Shown here: positions 1 through 8,594 of the stretch, piece after piece
How positions within the stretch are numbered: position 1 is the first letter of the stretch
Layout of the letters: every line of letters begins with the position of its first letter
Source of the DNA: an uncultured Hoeflea sp.
GTDB taxonomy: Bacteria; Pseudomonadota; Alphaproteobacteria; Rhizobiales; Rhizobiaceae
Direction: 5' to 3'
DNA: 64,000 bases
Assembly: GCF_947501405.1 (NCBI RefSeq)
Contig: NZ_CANMVK010000001.1
Coordinates: 1,798,001 to 1,862,000, forward strand
Made by a program: the position numbers and the translations under genes
The notes under the pieces: model-generated
Told to the model about the DNA's origin: nothing
The model's database searches: none
Seen by the model: only the letters and a program-made list of their open reading frames with translations

Positions 1-174
1 CGTGCGCCACGACCGGCGGATTTCGTCGCGACTTTCCGCGACGGGCGTCAGGCGAGCGGCAAGAACGCCCGACGGGCTGTCACGAAGCATCCGCATAGTA
101 GCCTCGACCACCGGCGAACCCGAACCCGCGCGCTTTGCCACGGTGCCGTCACGCGCCACCCTTGGAACCTGCAT
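1..174 (-). CDS. Probable phage portal protein, N-terminal fragment
   Basis: A 58-codon reading frame starts at an ATG that overlaps the terminase stop codon (TGATG) and stays open to the window edge, so the gene is cut by the window. The visible residues start MQVPRVARDG and end in a basic stretch with EIRRSWRT, which recalls the segment before the conserved core of lambda-type portal proteins. In phages with a GpA-type terminase the next gene is the portal or a small head-tail connector, so position agrees with this. The call rests on position and a short sequence, so a head-tail joining protein or another small protein remains possible. Confidence 0.5.
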   Translation of the reverse strand, partial: MQVPRVARDGTVAKRAGSGSPVVEATMRMLRDSPSGVLAARLTPVAESRDEIRRSWRT

Positions 175-2183
175 CACTTCCGCCTTTTCCATTTGGCCAG
201 GACACGGTCCGATGGCTTGCTGTTTGATGATGCCGCCGGCGTCGCGGCATCCGCCGGATTGTTCCCGGACATGCGCGTGGCGATCTGTTTTGATGCAGGC
301 GTAAACAGCGTCGGTTGTGCGGATGGCGTAAGCTGCGCTCTCAGTTCGGCCCAACCAGCCGGTGTGAGCCGCGACAGATCAAGATGTTCCGCCATGGCCA
401 TCGCGTAGATCCGGCAATCGAGGAAGTGATTGTCCCGACGAATTGTCTTCCATTCCTCGACGACCCGCCCCCGCAGCATCTTCTGGTCGAAATACTCGGC
501 TGTCAGCTGGCGGAAAAACTCTTCATTCCGCGCCTCGTTGAAATGGCAGTATCCCGGCGGGTCCGCCGGCTCGCCGGATCTGAGCCCGACCCTGTGAAGG
601 TTGCCGTAGAACTCGCCTTTGAGCGACCATGTGCCGACCGGCCAGAGCATGCTTGAGCCGAACCGTTTCCGCTTGCCACCCTTGCGAACCGACTTTTTGG
701 TCGGCACGCCGATTGCGGGAACTCCGCGACCATGCTTGCCTGCAATCGCATAGGTGTCAGGCCGTTCCCGACACCACTCCAACACCTGAGTGGTTCGGTT
801 GCCGTCGCCCGCGTCAACGGCCATTGCGCCGACACGCCGCGTTTTACCAAACGAATCCGGCCATTCGGTACGATAGAGTGCCTCGAGTTTCACCCACGCT
901 CCGGCGTTCTTGTCGTCTGTCTCGCCTTCAAGAAACTCCGCATGAACCGACCAGGACTGCCGGTCAGGTGCGAAAGCCACAAACTCCACATAGATGCCGG
1001 TATGCTGCACGTCAGCGCCCGCGACAAAGATCAGGCCATCCGGCGGAATGACACCATCGGGATAATCTTCCCGGCGCTCCATGAGCCTCTTCCAGTCAGG
1101 CGCATTACCGCGCATCTGGTAAGGCAGGGCCAGCACCAGGTTGTGATAGTCCTTTGCTCCCGCCTCACCCCTGGTTTCCGACTTCAGTTTATCGTCGGCG
1201 ATGTCCCCGAGGCTCATGAGCAAGCTCATGAAAGCGTCTACATGGAACCCGGGGTGCCGGTCCGGCCCGGCCTGTGTCGCCCGGTAGTGCCCGGCGCGCA
1301 CGATCTGGACCCTTTCGGATTCCGTGATCCAGTGGCCGCAATACGGGCATACCATCACACTCTTGTGCGGGTGCAGCCTGTCGACCTGAAAGTGATCGTC
1401 CGACTGCACGAAATGTTCATGACATTCCAGGCATTCGACAAACCAGAACCGCTCATCGGAACGCTTGAAAGATCGGTCGATCCGGCAATGCCCGGGATCG
1501 TCGCCGAGCACGTCGCCGGAATCATCTTCTGGCGTCGATAGCTCGAATATCTTGTATGTTCTTTGCCGCCGGAACGCCGTGAACCGGCCGAAGAACAACG
1601 TCTCAGGGTCCGCGCCATTCGGCAGCTCACCCCACTTCGAGACCTCGTCCTTGACCCCGAACCGGCAGGTCTTCATCGACAGGTCCATGACCGTGTTCGC
1701 ATTGGCGAGCGAGATGTAACCGCCTGGAAACCGCTTCTCGTAGGTTGTAGAGTTGCGGCCCGACCTGCTCGTCACCGGCAGGATGATCCGCTTGCCGGTT
1801 TTTGCCTGCCAGGCGTCGATCAGCGGCTGCAGCTTCTGCCCGTTGATATCCTGCAGCGCATCGATGCCGGGAACCCCGTACAAGATATTGTCTGGGCAAA
1901 TCTCCGCGATATAGAGGCACCACGACAGCGCCAGAATGGAAACGCCCGTCTGCTGCGCCTTGCGTACCGTGACAAGATTGGCCGGGTGCTCCTGGCTTAG
2001 ACACTCCGCTATCTCGACCAAATAGGGAGCATCGAGCGGCGACCACAATTCACCTTTGCGAGGTCCGTCAACCAGCACCACGTTCTCGGTCAGCCACTCG
2101 GCAAACGGCTTGGGTGGACGCGGGCGAATTGCCTCGGCCAGTCGCGAGGCGACCAGATGCAGCGCTCCTGGATGTACTGTCAT
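174..2183 (-). CDS. Phage terminase large subunit, GpA type
   Basis: This is the DNA-packaging motor that cuts concatemeric phage DNA and drives it into the prohead. The 669-residue length and layout fit lambda GpA. There is an N-terminal ATPase with a degenerate P-loop (KAQQTGVS, about residues 75-82) and an acidic pair in VKDEVSKW. Two CxxC motifs (CLEC and CPYC) form a zinc finger, and an RNase H-like nuclease domain follows with aspartates in GADVQ, VDAGDG and near the C-terminus in RRDNHFLD. The start overlaps the end of the small-terminase gene by 4 bp (ATGA), so the two are translationally coupled. Confidence 0.95.
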   Translation of the reverse strand: MTVHPGALHLVASRLAEAIRPRPPKPFAEWLTENVVLVDGPRKGELWSPLDAPYLVEIAECLSQEHPANLVTVRKAQQTGVSILALSWCLYIAEICPDNILYGVPGIDALQDINGQKLQPLIDAWQAKTGKRIILPVTSRSGRNSTTYEKRFPGGYISLANANTVMDLSMKTCRFGVKDEVSKWGELPNGADPETLFFGRFTAFRRQRTYKIFELSTPEDDSGDVLGDDPGHCRIDRSFKRSDERFWFVECLECHEHFVQSDDHFQVDRLHPHKSVMVCPYCGHWITESERVQIVRAGHYRATQAGPDRHPGFHVDAFMSLLMSLGDIADDKLKSETRGEAGAKDYHNLVLALPYQMRGNAPDWKRLMERREDYPDGVIPPDGLIFVAGADVQHTGIYVEFVAFAPDRQSWSVHAEFLEGETDDKNAGAWVKLEALYRTEWPDSFGKTRRVGAMAVDAGDGNRTTQVLEWCRERPDTYAIAGKHGRGVPAIGVPTKKSVRKGGKRKRFGSSMLWPVGTWSLKGEFYGNLHRVGLRSGEPADPPGYCHFNEARNEEFFRQLTAEYFDQKMLRGRVVEEWKTIRRDNHFLDCRIYAMAMAEHLDLSRLTPAGWAELRAQLTPSAQPTLFTPASKQIATRMSGNNPADAATPAASSNSKPSDRVLAKWKRRK

Positions 2184-2788
2184 GCGCCGGTGTCTTCCTC
2201 GTCCAGGATGTCATGTTGTGGCGCGCTCGCCGCGATTTCCTTGAACCTTTCGGCAATGGACAGGTTGATCTGGAAGGCAGCGTCCCGGAGAGCTGTCCGC
2301 AATCCGTGAACCCCTTCTTTCGCAAACGGAACAGACATATCGTCCGCGTGGTTGGGCAGTCGCGCCACCAGTGCTTGCGTCTCCATGCCCAAATCCATGA
2401 GTGCCTTCTCAACCAGCTCGACGCTGATCAGCCGTCCGCACGCTTCTTGATGCTTGAGCTTCTCCCGGCTGTACCGAAGCCATTCATTGAGCCGGCGTGC
2501 TTCCTCGAAGGAATCGCCCTCGGCCACTGGCGTGGTGGCAGCATCCTGGCCCGCCTTTGCACCTGGCATCGTCGGGCGCGCAGCCAGCACCTTGGCGGGG
2601 TTCTGATACTTCTCCCGGTAGTGATCGATGTGCGCTACCGACACCCTGGCAATCCGCCCGCGCCCGTCCCGATCGACCGGGATATCGTGCTTTTCGATCA
2701 GATCACGGACAGTCTTCGAAATAGCCTGGCGGGAAACCCCGTCGCGTTCGGCGATCTCCGACAGCGTCATCATCACCGTCTCGACCAT
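2180..2788 (-). CDS. Probable terminase small subunit (HTH)
   Basis: This 202-residue protein begins with a winged-helix/HTH segment (SEIAERDGVSRQAISKTVR) of the kind used by Nu1-like small terminases to bind the packaging site. A linker follows, then a helical C-terminal part that would contact the large subunit. It directly precedes the large terminase with a 4-bp overlap, which is the main functional argument. Upstream lies a doubled 15-base repeat that could be its binding site. A general DNA-binding regulator cannot be excluded on sequence alone. Internal ATGs at codons 6 and 7 are alternative starts. Confidence 0.75.
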   Translation of the reverse strand: MVETVMMTLSEIAERDGVSRQAISKTVRDLIEKHDIPVDRDGRGRIARVSVAHIDHYREKYQNPAKVLAARPTMPGAKAGQDAATTPVAEGDSFEEARRLNEWLRYSREKLKHQEACGRLISVELVEKALMDLGMETQALVARLPNHADDMSVPFAKEGVHGLRTALRDAAFQINLSIAERFKEIAASAPQHDILDEEDTGA

Positions 2789-2819
2789 GACCGATCAGCG
2801 CCTTTCCTCAAATCCTCTA

Positions 2820-2865
2820 TGACAACCTGACAACGCCGCTGGAGCATCGCTGACAACCTGACAAC
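2820..2865. repeat. Direct repeat pair, candidate cos/terminase-binding site
   Basis: The 15-mer TGACAACCTGACAAC occurs at 2820-2834 and again at 2851-2865. Each copy itself contains the heptamer TGACAAC twice, so four heptamers lie within 46 bases just upstream of the small-terminase start. A further CTGACAG follows at 2887-2893. In lambda-like phages the small terminase binds repeated R sites next to its own gene, so this is a reasonable packaging-site candidate, but a promoter operator would look similar. Confidence 0.5.
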
Positions 2866-2970
2866 CCAACCGCAAAGGCTGAAAAACTGACAGTACTTCG
2901 GGGTCGTCCCGCCCCGCTTGCGTTGGGAGCGGGATACGGTCCCTATTTTGTCCGTGAACCTCGGGCCTGA

Positions 2971-3522
2971 TCAGCGTGCAGCGACACGAGCCAGCCGGCG
3001 ATCAACTTCGTGCAGCAGGCGGGCGGCGAAGTCGCGGTCGATGATCGACTGCGCCAGACGTTCGAACTCGCCGTGACGATCCGCGCCCATGGCGTGGGCA
3101 GGGTTGGCGGCGTAGAGCTCGCGAACCGGAAGCCGTGCCGAGCCCTTGCGGATCAGGACGGCCGAACCGCTCGAAAGCATTGAGGCAGCGATAAACGCGC
3201 CGGCGTATGATCCCCTGCCCCTCACGCTTACGCCCTTCCGGGTTTGGCGAGCGCTCAATTGCGCCAATGATATCCACTTCGACCGCAGCTTGATCTCGAC
3301 ATCGTCGCCAGACAAACGCATTTGTGTGGCGCCACGAGTGAAGCGATAGGGCAGCCCCGAGTATTTGGCAGCAAGCCGCGCCACCTGGGTGCGAGCCTTC
3401 TTGCCGGTGTGATTGACCGCCGAGCGAAACGCCTTGGCTTTTAACTCGGTGGGCAGATTGTACATGGCAGTACCGAGCGCACGAAAGTCGCTCGCGTCTA
3501 AGCGAAGCCCTGCCTGACTCAT
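2971..3522 (-). CDS. Prophage minor tail protein Z (GpZ-like)
   Basis: The 183-residue protein resembles the prophage minor tail protein Z family: an N-terminal helical region with KAFRSAVNHTGKKARTQVARL, a middle beta-rich part (MRLSGDDVEIKLRSKWISL) and a C-terminal helix (FERLAQSIIDRDFAARLLHEVDRRL) typical of tail-completion proteins. In lambda, gpZ helps to finish the tail tip before head joining. Its place upstream of the terminase pair, away from other tail genes, is unusual. The start is the only ATG that fits the family and has GGGAGAT upstream. A strong hairpin with a T-run ends 15 bases before it. Confidence 0.75.
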   Translation of the reverse strand: MSQAGLRLDASDFRALGTAMYNLPTELKAKAFRSAVNHTGKKARTQVARLAAKYSGLPYRFTRGATQMRLSGDDVEIKLRSKWISLAQLSARQTRKGVSVRGRGSYAGAFIAASMLSSGSAVLIRKGSARLPVRELYAANPAHAMGADRHGEFERLAQSIIDRDFAARLLHEVDRRLARVAAR

Positions 3523-3537
3523 GCCGCATCTCCCACG

Positions 3538-3564
3538 AAAAAACCCGCCGGAACTGCCAGCGGG
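3538..3564 (-). terminator. Rho-independent terminator (minus strand)
   Basis: Read on the minus strand, CCCGC pairs with GCGGG, with two more G-C pairs inside the loop region, followed by six T residues. It lies downstream of the DUF4157 gene and immediately before the minor tail protein Z gene, so it would separate the two units. Confidence 0.65.
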
Positions 3565-3788
3565 ATAAAAATTGCTCTGTTGTCTATTTCAGGGTGAGAT
3601 AGGCCTAGCTCGCCGGGCCGGCACTTACTGTCCGCCGACACTATTCCACACCCTCCGAAACGGCTTCGCCCCGAGCCGGGGAAGCCAGTCGGGGCGAATC
3701 GAGCAAATCAATCTGTTTTACCGTGGTTGAGTAACCACCAAACTCTCGCACGTGTCAACGGGTCGAAATAATGGAATCAAAAAATATG
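3565..3788. other. Intergenic stretch with a 10-bp inverted repeat
   Basis: No gene is supported here. A perfect inverted repeat, TTCGCCCCGA at 3665-3674 and TCGGGGCGAA at 3689-3698, encloses a 14-base loop. It lacks a T-run on either strand, so it is not a standard terminator. It may be a structured 3' end of the DUF4157 transcript or a protein-binding site. Confidence 0.4.
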
Positions 3789-5039
3789 TCATTGTAGACA
3801 AGATGCATTATGGCATGGAATACACTGTCCCAATACTTGGGGATTCCCAGCGTACACAAATCCACTCGGCCGGTGTACGCAATACCTAGCCCCTGACGCA
3901 TCAACCATATCAAATACGCAATTGAAATTATCCAGTGGTTGAGTCTGATAACCAACATTTTGACCGTTGCGCGAAATTGAGAGAACCCGATTTGACGCGT
4001 CTATAACCACGTATTCTCCGTTTACTACACACTTGTTTGTCAAGGGAATGCCGTTTGAAATTGTTCCTAACGACCCTATCGCCGCAGGCTGGTAAACAGT
4101 CGCCGGTCCCACAGGGGTCTGAATTGTTACTTCCCTCACCGAGGACATCCCGGCAAATGACATAGAAGGTTGAATTGTCTGCCCCGCATAGGCTTGATCT
4201 ACAAAGCTCATTACATGCGAAGCCGCGCGGTCTGCCTCTCCTTCCACGCCAGAATGATTCTTTGCATATCTATAGGCAAACAAATCAACTCCCCAAGCTT
4301 CATACTGCGCAACATGATGCATTTCATGTGCCCACCACCGGATGTCATTGCGATCGTTAGGATCTGGTTGACGAGAAAATACGATCACATCATCTACGAC
4401 CACACCGTAGTCATTTCCCATGAATGTCTGGATACCTGTAATGGCAGACGGCAAAGAAATTCGAAGATCTCCAACCACATACTTCGCACGATTGAGTACG
4501 GAGGGCGCAAAAACATGCGAAAAAACCTCCTTCACATCGTTCGGAATAGGTTTCGCACGATTAATATGTTTCTCCCGAGCATCGCGAATTGCCGCGGCAA
4601 GAGGCGCCGTCAAAGCGATCAGCGGGTCTTGTCCCTGCAAAACTGCCCCTGCAGCGTTACCTCCGGTGAATAAAAATTCACGTTGAATTCTCTGACCCCC
4701 AGTAGACATCTCATAAATAATCTTTCCCGCATCTCCACCAATCGAAGTTGCAACGTCCTCAAATTTCCGATCCAGCGTCCCAGAAAGATCTCGCGTACCG
4801 TCAGTAATTGTCGTAACTGCCTTTCCTTGCCCCTCTATAAAATCCTTGATCGCTTGGTCCGGTTTCTTTTTGCCGCGGACAATGTCGATCTGGGTCTGGA
4901 TTGGATTGGCAACTTTTGGGACCGCCTTTACAATTTTCTTTGTGGACTTTTTGACATCGTCCCAAAAACCAGCGTTGGCAGGTTGCGCTACAAAAAACAC
5001 CCCAGCTATCAGTACAATAACTCTCAAATGTAGCGACAC
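3789..5039 (-). CDS. Secreted DUF4157-type putative metallopeptidase (moron)
   Basis: The 416-residue protein starts with a signal peptide (VIVLIAGVFFVAQPANA) and then a Lys-rich segment. In the middle is the DUF4157 signature: HEMHH (a variant HExxH) in WWAHEMHHVAQ, with a downstream EGEADRAA motif that would supply the third ligand of a gluzincin-like zinc site. The C-terminal 60 residues hold six cysteines. DUF4157 is also called the eCIS core domain and is often found in cargo of contractile injection systems, but here it is exported and stands alone. The start is GTG, chosen because GGAGGT lies 6 bases upstream. The gene is clearly more AT-rich than the flanking phage genes, and the terminator at 3538 isolates it. 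A role in lysogenic conversion is inference. Confidence 0.75.
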   Translation of the reverse strand: MSLHLRVIVLIAGVFFVAQPANAGFWDDVKKSTKKIVKAVPKVANPIQTQIDIVRGKKKPDQAIKDFIEGQGKAVTTITDGTRDLSGTLDRKFEDVATSIGGDAGKIIYEMSTGGQRIQREFLFTGGNAAGAVLQGQDPLIALTAPLAAAIRDAREKHINRAKPIPNDVKEVFSHVFAPSVLNRAKYVVGDLRISLPSAITGIQTFMGNDYGVVVDDVIVFSRQPDPNDRNDIRWWAHEMHHVAQYEAWGVDLFAYRYAKNHSGVEGEADRAASHVMSFVDQAYAGQTIQPSMSFAGMSSVREVTIQTPVGPATVYQPAAIGSLGTISNGIPLTNKCVVNGEYVVIDASNRVLSISRNGQNVGYQTQPLDNFNCVFDMVDASGARYCVHRPSGFVYAGNPQVLGQCIPCHNASCLQ

Positions 5040-5240
5040 AACAATACCTCCAGCACATATATTTTTCGCACCAATGAATATACTAACAGAATAATGTAAT
5101 TAGTCCAAACTATCGAGATCTGTTGCGACGCACATTGCCTCACACATACTCGGCAAAATTTTTGGAACGTTAAAAATCCTTGTTTGTTAGAGATGAGGCC
5201 AATGGGACCGCCGTCAATGAGGCTGTCTATCAATTCACCG

Positions 5241-6221
5241 CTACCCCAGCTTCAACCGCCCCGCATCCCACCGCGCCTTATCCACCCGCTGCTGATAATC
5301 CCGCGGAAATCTCTCTCGATACGCCCGCCAAAACGTCACCGCACCCCCCCTGCCCCGCCGCAGATCCGGCAGTACCCGCGCCGGCATCGCCTCGCCGGTT
5401 TCCCAGGGTCGTGCGGTTAGCTCCGGCGGCTGCAGGTCGATGGTTTCGAGCTGGCCTGAGCAGGTCTCGAACACATAGGCCATCACATCGGCCAGCACTT
5501 CGCGGTGGGCGCGGGCAATGAGGGTGTCGAGTGGATCGGGGTCGAGATAGTGTTTCTGGTGGGCGCCGGGTTTGAGCTTGCCGGCCACAGTCATGCCGTT
5601 GGTTTCGATCTCCACCATCGCCACGATGTCGGTGCCATTGGCGTCGACGCCGGTGATCATAGGCATCATTGAGCGGACAAACCATCTTGGCCGGCCGTCG
5701 GCATGGCGCTCGATCTTCTGCTCGGTGGGCTCCATCCGCCAGGCTTCGCTGTCGCCAAGGATGACGTGGCGCAGCACCAGGTCGGTGGCGGCAATGCGCA
5801 AGGTGCGGCCATCGGGGCAGATGGCGCGCACCGCCCGGGCAATGGCCCGCATCGCCAGCCCGCCAAATTGCGTGAGCTCGGGCGCCGGTTGCCAGTCGTC
5901 GGGCAGATCCACCTCGGCGCCGTCTAGCGCCGCCACCGCCTCATGCAGCCGCACCGCATCGGGGTGAGGCCAGGCACTGGCCGAGAAATCCGGCACCACG
6001 CCATAGCGGTTGATGCCGTGCCGATCGACCAGCGTGAGATATTCGCCATAGCCCGAGACCTTGCGCCAGGCAGCGAGATACCCGTCCGGCCCGTCAGCAA
6101 TGCGCGGCGCCTTGGGCAGCTCATCCCGCCAGGCCCAGGCCAGCGCCTGGTCAACATTCATCTTATTAAGCCCTGCGCCGGTTTGCATCCCCGATTTGGC
6201 GTTTGCATCCCTGTTTTGCAT
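5241..6221 (-). CDS. Conserved phage protein of unknown function
   Basis: About 326 residues, with no catalytic motif I recognise. The C-terminal 60 residues are Arg- and Trp-rich (FWRAYRERFPRDYQQRV), suggesting nucleic-acid contact. The family appears to belong to rhizobial prophages, but that is recollection, not proof. I chose the ATG at 6221 because GAGGGATG lies just ahead. The open frame also has ATGs at 6236 and 6161. The first 20 codons run through copies of the repeat GGGATGCAAAC, so this N-terminus may be shaped by a DNA element rather than by protein function. It is the last gene of the replication block. Confidence 0.65.
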   Translation of the reverse strand: MQNRDANAKSGMQTGAGLNKMNVDQALAWAWRDELPKAPRIADGPDGYLAAWRKVSGYGEYLTLVDRHGINRYGVVPDFSASAWPHPDAVRLHEAVAALDGAEVDLPDDWQPAPELTQFGGLAMRAIARAVRAICPDGRTLRIAATDLVLRHVILGDSEAWRMEPTEQKIERHADGRPRWFVRSMMPMITGVDANGTDIVAMVEIETNGMTVAGKLKPGAHQKHYLDPDPLDTLIARAHREVLADVMAYVFETCSGQLETIDLQPPELTARPWETGEAMPARVLPDLRRGRGGAVTFWRAYRERFPRDYQQRVDKARWDAGRLKLG

Positions 6222-6490
6222 ATCATCATCCCTCATTTATATGTCTTTTCTCTTTGTTTTCGTTGGATTATTCGAGAAGAAAGGGAAACAAGGGACGATA
6301 GGGAGGCAATCCGGAGATAACGCATAGAGAGAGTGATCGCCTTAAGCTCGAAGGCCTCTTCGCCCGCGCGCGCACGTTAAGCGCGGATTTGCGTCCCCAT
6401 CGTCCCTTGCGTCCGAAATGATTGAAATCCCTCACCCTTTTGTGGGGACGAAAGCCGCGCATAAGGGCCGATTGCGTCCCTCGCATCCCC
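6182..6490. repeat. Iteron-like repeat cluster, candidate phage replication origin
   Basis: Close copies of TTTGCRTCCCC occur on the plus strand at 6182-6192, 6202-6211, 6388-6398, 6406-6415, 6472-6481 and 6481-6490. Degenerate copies are at 6214-6233 and, inverted, at 6290-6310. Part of the cluster is non-coding. It lies just downstream of the SF3 primase-helicase gene, which matches the P4-type arrangement in which the helicase-primase recognises iterons at its origin. Confidence 0.5.
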
Positions 6491-6565
6491 TCTGCGCAGC
6501 CCCTTCGGGGATGCCAAGGCAGGTTTTGCCCTTCGCGGCCCCTGGCCTGCAAAGGGGTGCGGGGT

Positions 6566-6754
6566 TCAACTCGCCACATAGCCAAGCCTTATGTCGCGCT
6601 CGGCCTGTATCAACCGCCAGATCGCATCCTCGGGCACCCCATTGTCGAGCGCAATTTCGGCGGTCGTCTTCATGCCCCGCCGCCACGCCGCGATCACGCG
6701 AATGGCCGTCTGCGCGTCAAGGAACGCGCCGCCCCTGGTCGCAATGTCGGTCAT
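6566..6754 (-). CDS. Small HTH-like phage protein
   Basis: This 62-residue protein (MTDIATRGGAFLDAQTAIRV at its start) contains a segment, TAEIALDNGVPEDAIWRLIQAE, with the spacing of a helix-turn-helix. The ATG at 6754 overlaps the stop of the upstream primase-helicase gene (ATGA), which fixes the start and shows translational coupling. It is the last translated gene before the iteron-like region. Function is unknown; a replication accessory or regulator is plausible. Confidence 0.65.
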   Translation of the reverse strand: MTDIATRGGAFLDAQTAIRVIAAWRRGMKTTAEIALDNGVPEDAIWRLIQAERDIRLGYVAS

Positions 6755-8463
6755 GACACACCCTCCGGCTTGGAAGACAGCCATTCGATGCGGACACGAA
6801 TGCCACGGTAAACGGTGTTGCCGCCGGTCTTGGCCTTGGTGAACTGGCACATGCTGCCCTCAGGGTTCTGATAGGGCCGCCGTGCCGCACTGGCGAAGCG
6901 CTTGGCAAATGTCGCCTGGGTGAAGGCAAAGGCGCCCTCGGCGCGGGCGAACCTCTCATAGGCCACGAACAGATCAAACGGCGTCTCGGTGTCCGTCGGC
7001 TCCCCGCTGACCACGCAAGCCGTGCGGATGAACTGGCCGATCGGGTCGCTTTCCTCCCGGTAGGCCTGGCTTGCTGCCGAAATCTCCATCGGCATGTCCA
7101 GGCCATAGGTCAGATATTCAAGCGCCCCCTCGATCATCCAGGCGAAGATGCCATCGCGCTCTTTCGCCAGCTTCTCGGGCAGCAGCCGGTCCACCTGCTC
7201 TTTGGGGATCTGCACATCCCACGGCACCAGCACCACCCGGCGCCAGATGCCGTCGGAATCATCATCAATGCGCGGCTTGTGGTTGCCCGAAAGCATGATC
7301 TTGAAATGCGGATCGACCTCGAAGAAATCCTTGTGCAGCCGCCTCACGGGAATTTTCTCACCCCCGGTGAGCTGCTTGATCAGCGCATCCTTGAGCTTGA
7401 CGTTGGCCTCCGGCTCGGAAGCTGCGACCAGCCGTGCGCCCGGCAGCCGGGCAAGGTCAGGCGTCGCCTCGGCCCCGCCCCTGCGGCTTTCACCGGAAAA
7501 ACTGTCAATCGAGAGCGTGACGGCATAATCATCCATCACCCGGCACAGCGCATCCATGAAGGTGGATTTGCCGTTGCGGCCGGCGCCATAGTGAAACAGC
7601 AGGATCTGTTCCGTCGTCATCCCGGTCAGGCAATAGCCGCAGACGCGCTTTAAAAACCCGCGCACCTGCTCCGATGGCTGCACCACGGCCAGAAACCTCT
7701 TCCATTCCGGCGCCTGGGCCGGCTTGTCCGGGCTCCATTCGCAAGGCGCCAGCTTGGTGATCAGATCGATCTGGGCGTGGCCGTCCAGCCGAGCCTCCCA
7801 GCGAAACCGTGGATCCTCCGGGTCGCTTTCCTCATCCTCGGTCTGCACAAAACGCACGGTGCCCGATTGGCAATTGACCGCCAGCCGGTTGCGGTTCAGC
7901 TCATCCACGCGGGTGGCCATATAGGGCGCGGCCTCGATCAGCATATTGCCGATCTTGGCGGAATTGGCCGAGGCATTGGCATATTTGTGCCGGGCCGAAC
8001 GGCGCGTTTTTAACGCCGCCAACGCTTCATCAGCCATGGCAACGGATCGCTCGAGCGCCCGGTACTCTTTAAGCTTGTCGTCAGCCCAGGTCTTTTCCGG
8101 CTTGCCCATGCGCTCCAGCGCATCGAGCGCCACGCGCCCCGCCTCCACAGCCCGTGCCTCAAAGTCGTAGAAATCCAGCGCGGCCGGTTCCTGGCGGATG
8201 GCGATGGCGGTTTCATGCGCCAGCCTGCGGATCGCCGAGCCGTCATCGTCCTCGCGGTAGCGCATTCCGTCAAACACATGCCAGCCGATATGCGCCACCG
8301 ACAGCGCCACGTCGCGGCCATAGGGTGCCGCCAGATCACCAAAGCGGTGGCGGAACCGCCTGGCATTGCCAATGTCGTTCTGTTCTTCCTGGGCGCAAGC
8401 AGCAAGGATCCCGGCATTGATATCCGCTTCCGTGCCGGAACTGTCGGGTGGCGAGGTTGTCAT
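6751..8463 (-). CDS. Phage/plasmid primase-helicase, P4 family (SF3 helicase)
   Basis: The 570-residue protein has a clear SF3 helicase core. Walker A is GAGRNGKST at residues 293-301. A B-type motif is in ARLVAASEPE, and the sensor region LSGNHKPRIDDDSDGIWRR is typical of the D5/P4 family. The N-terminal 270 residues correspond to the D5_N-type region. It would load at the origin and unwind phage DNA. The primase activity is probably supplied by the separate toprim protein encoded at 10006-11181. It is followed, with ATGA overlap, by a small HTH gene and then by the iteron cluster. Confidence 0.93.
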   Translation of the reverse strand: MTTSPPDSSGTEADINAGILAACAQEEQNDIGNARRFRHRFGDLAAPYGRDVALSVAHIGWHVFDGMRYREDDDGSAIRRLAHETAIAIRQEPAALDFYDFEARAVEAGRVALDALERMGKPEKTWADDKLKEYRALERSVAMADEALAALKTRRSARHKYANASANSAKIGNMLIEAAPYMATRVDELNRNRLAVNCQSGTVRFVQTEDEESDPEDPRFRWEARLDGHAQIDLITKLAPCEWSPDKPAQAPEWKRFLAVVQPSEQVRGFLKRVCGYCLTGMTTEQILLFHYGAGRNGKSTFMDALCRVMDDYAVTLSIDSFSGESRRGGAEATPDLARLPGARLVAASEPEANVKLKDALIKQLTGGEKIPVRRLHKDFFEVDPHFKIMLSGNHKPRIDDDSDGIWRRVVLVPWDVQIPKEQVDRLLPEKLAKERDGIFAWMIEGALEYLTYGLDMPMEISAASQAYREESDPIGQFIRTACVVSGEPTDTETPFDLFVAYERFARAEGAFAFTQATFAKRFASAARRPYQNPEGSMCQFTKAKTGGNTVYRGIRVRIEWLSSKPEGVS

Positions 8464-8594
8464 TGCCTCACCTCCCCACTGGCGGATAGGCTGCTAACAG
8501 ATAGGCCCAAAACCGCATTGGTGCATGCACTTGGATTTGCTCTGCGGTACGAATGGAAATCGAGCAAATTGCTGTTCGAACTGGAGAGAGCGGG

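Noticed and set aside
6268-6585. A 105-codon minus-strand frame after the small HTH gene
   Set aside because: It runs through the iteron-like repeats, is Arg/Pro-rich with odd composition and lacks a start signal.
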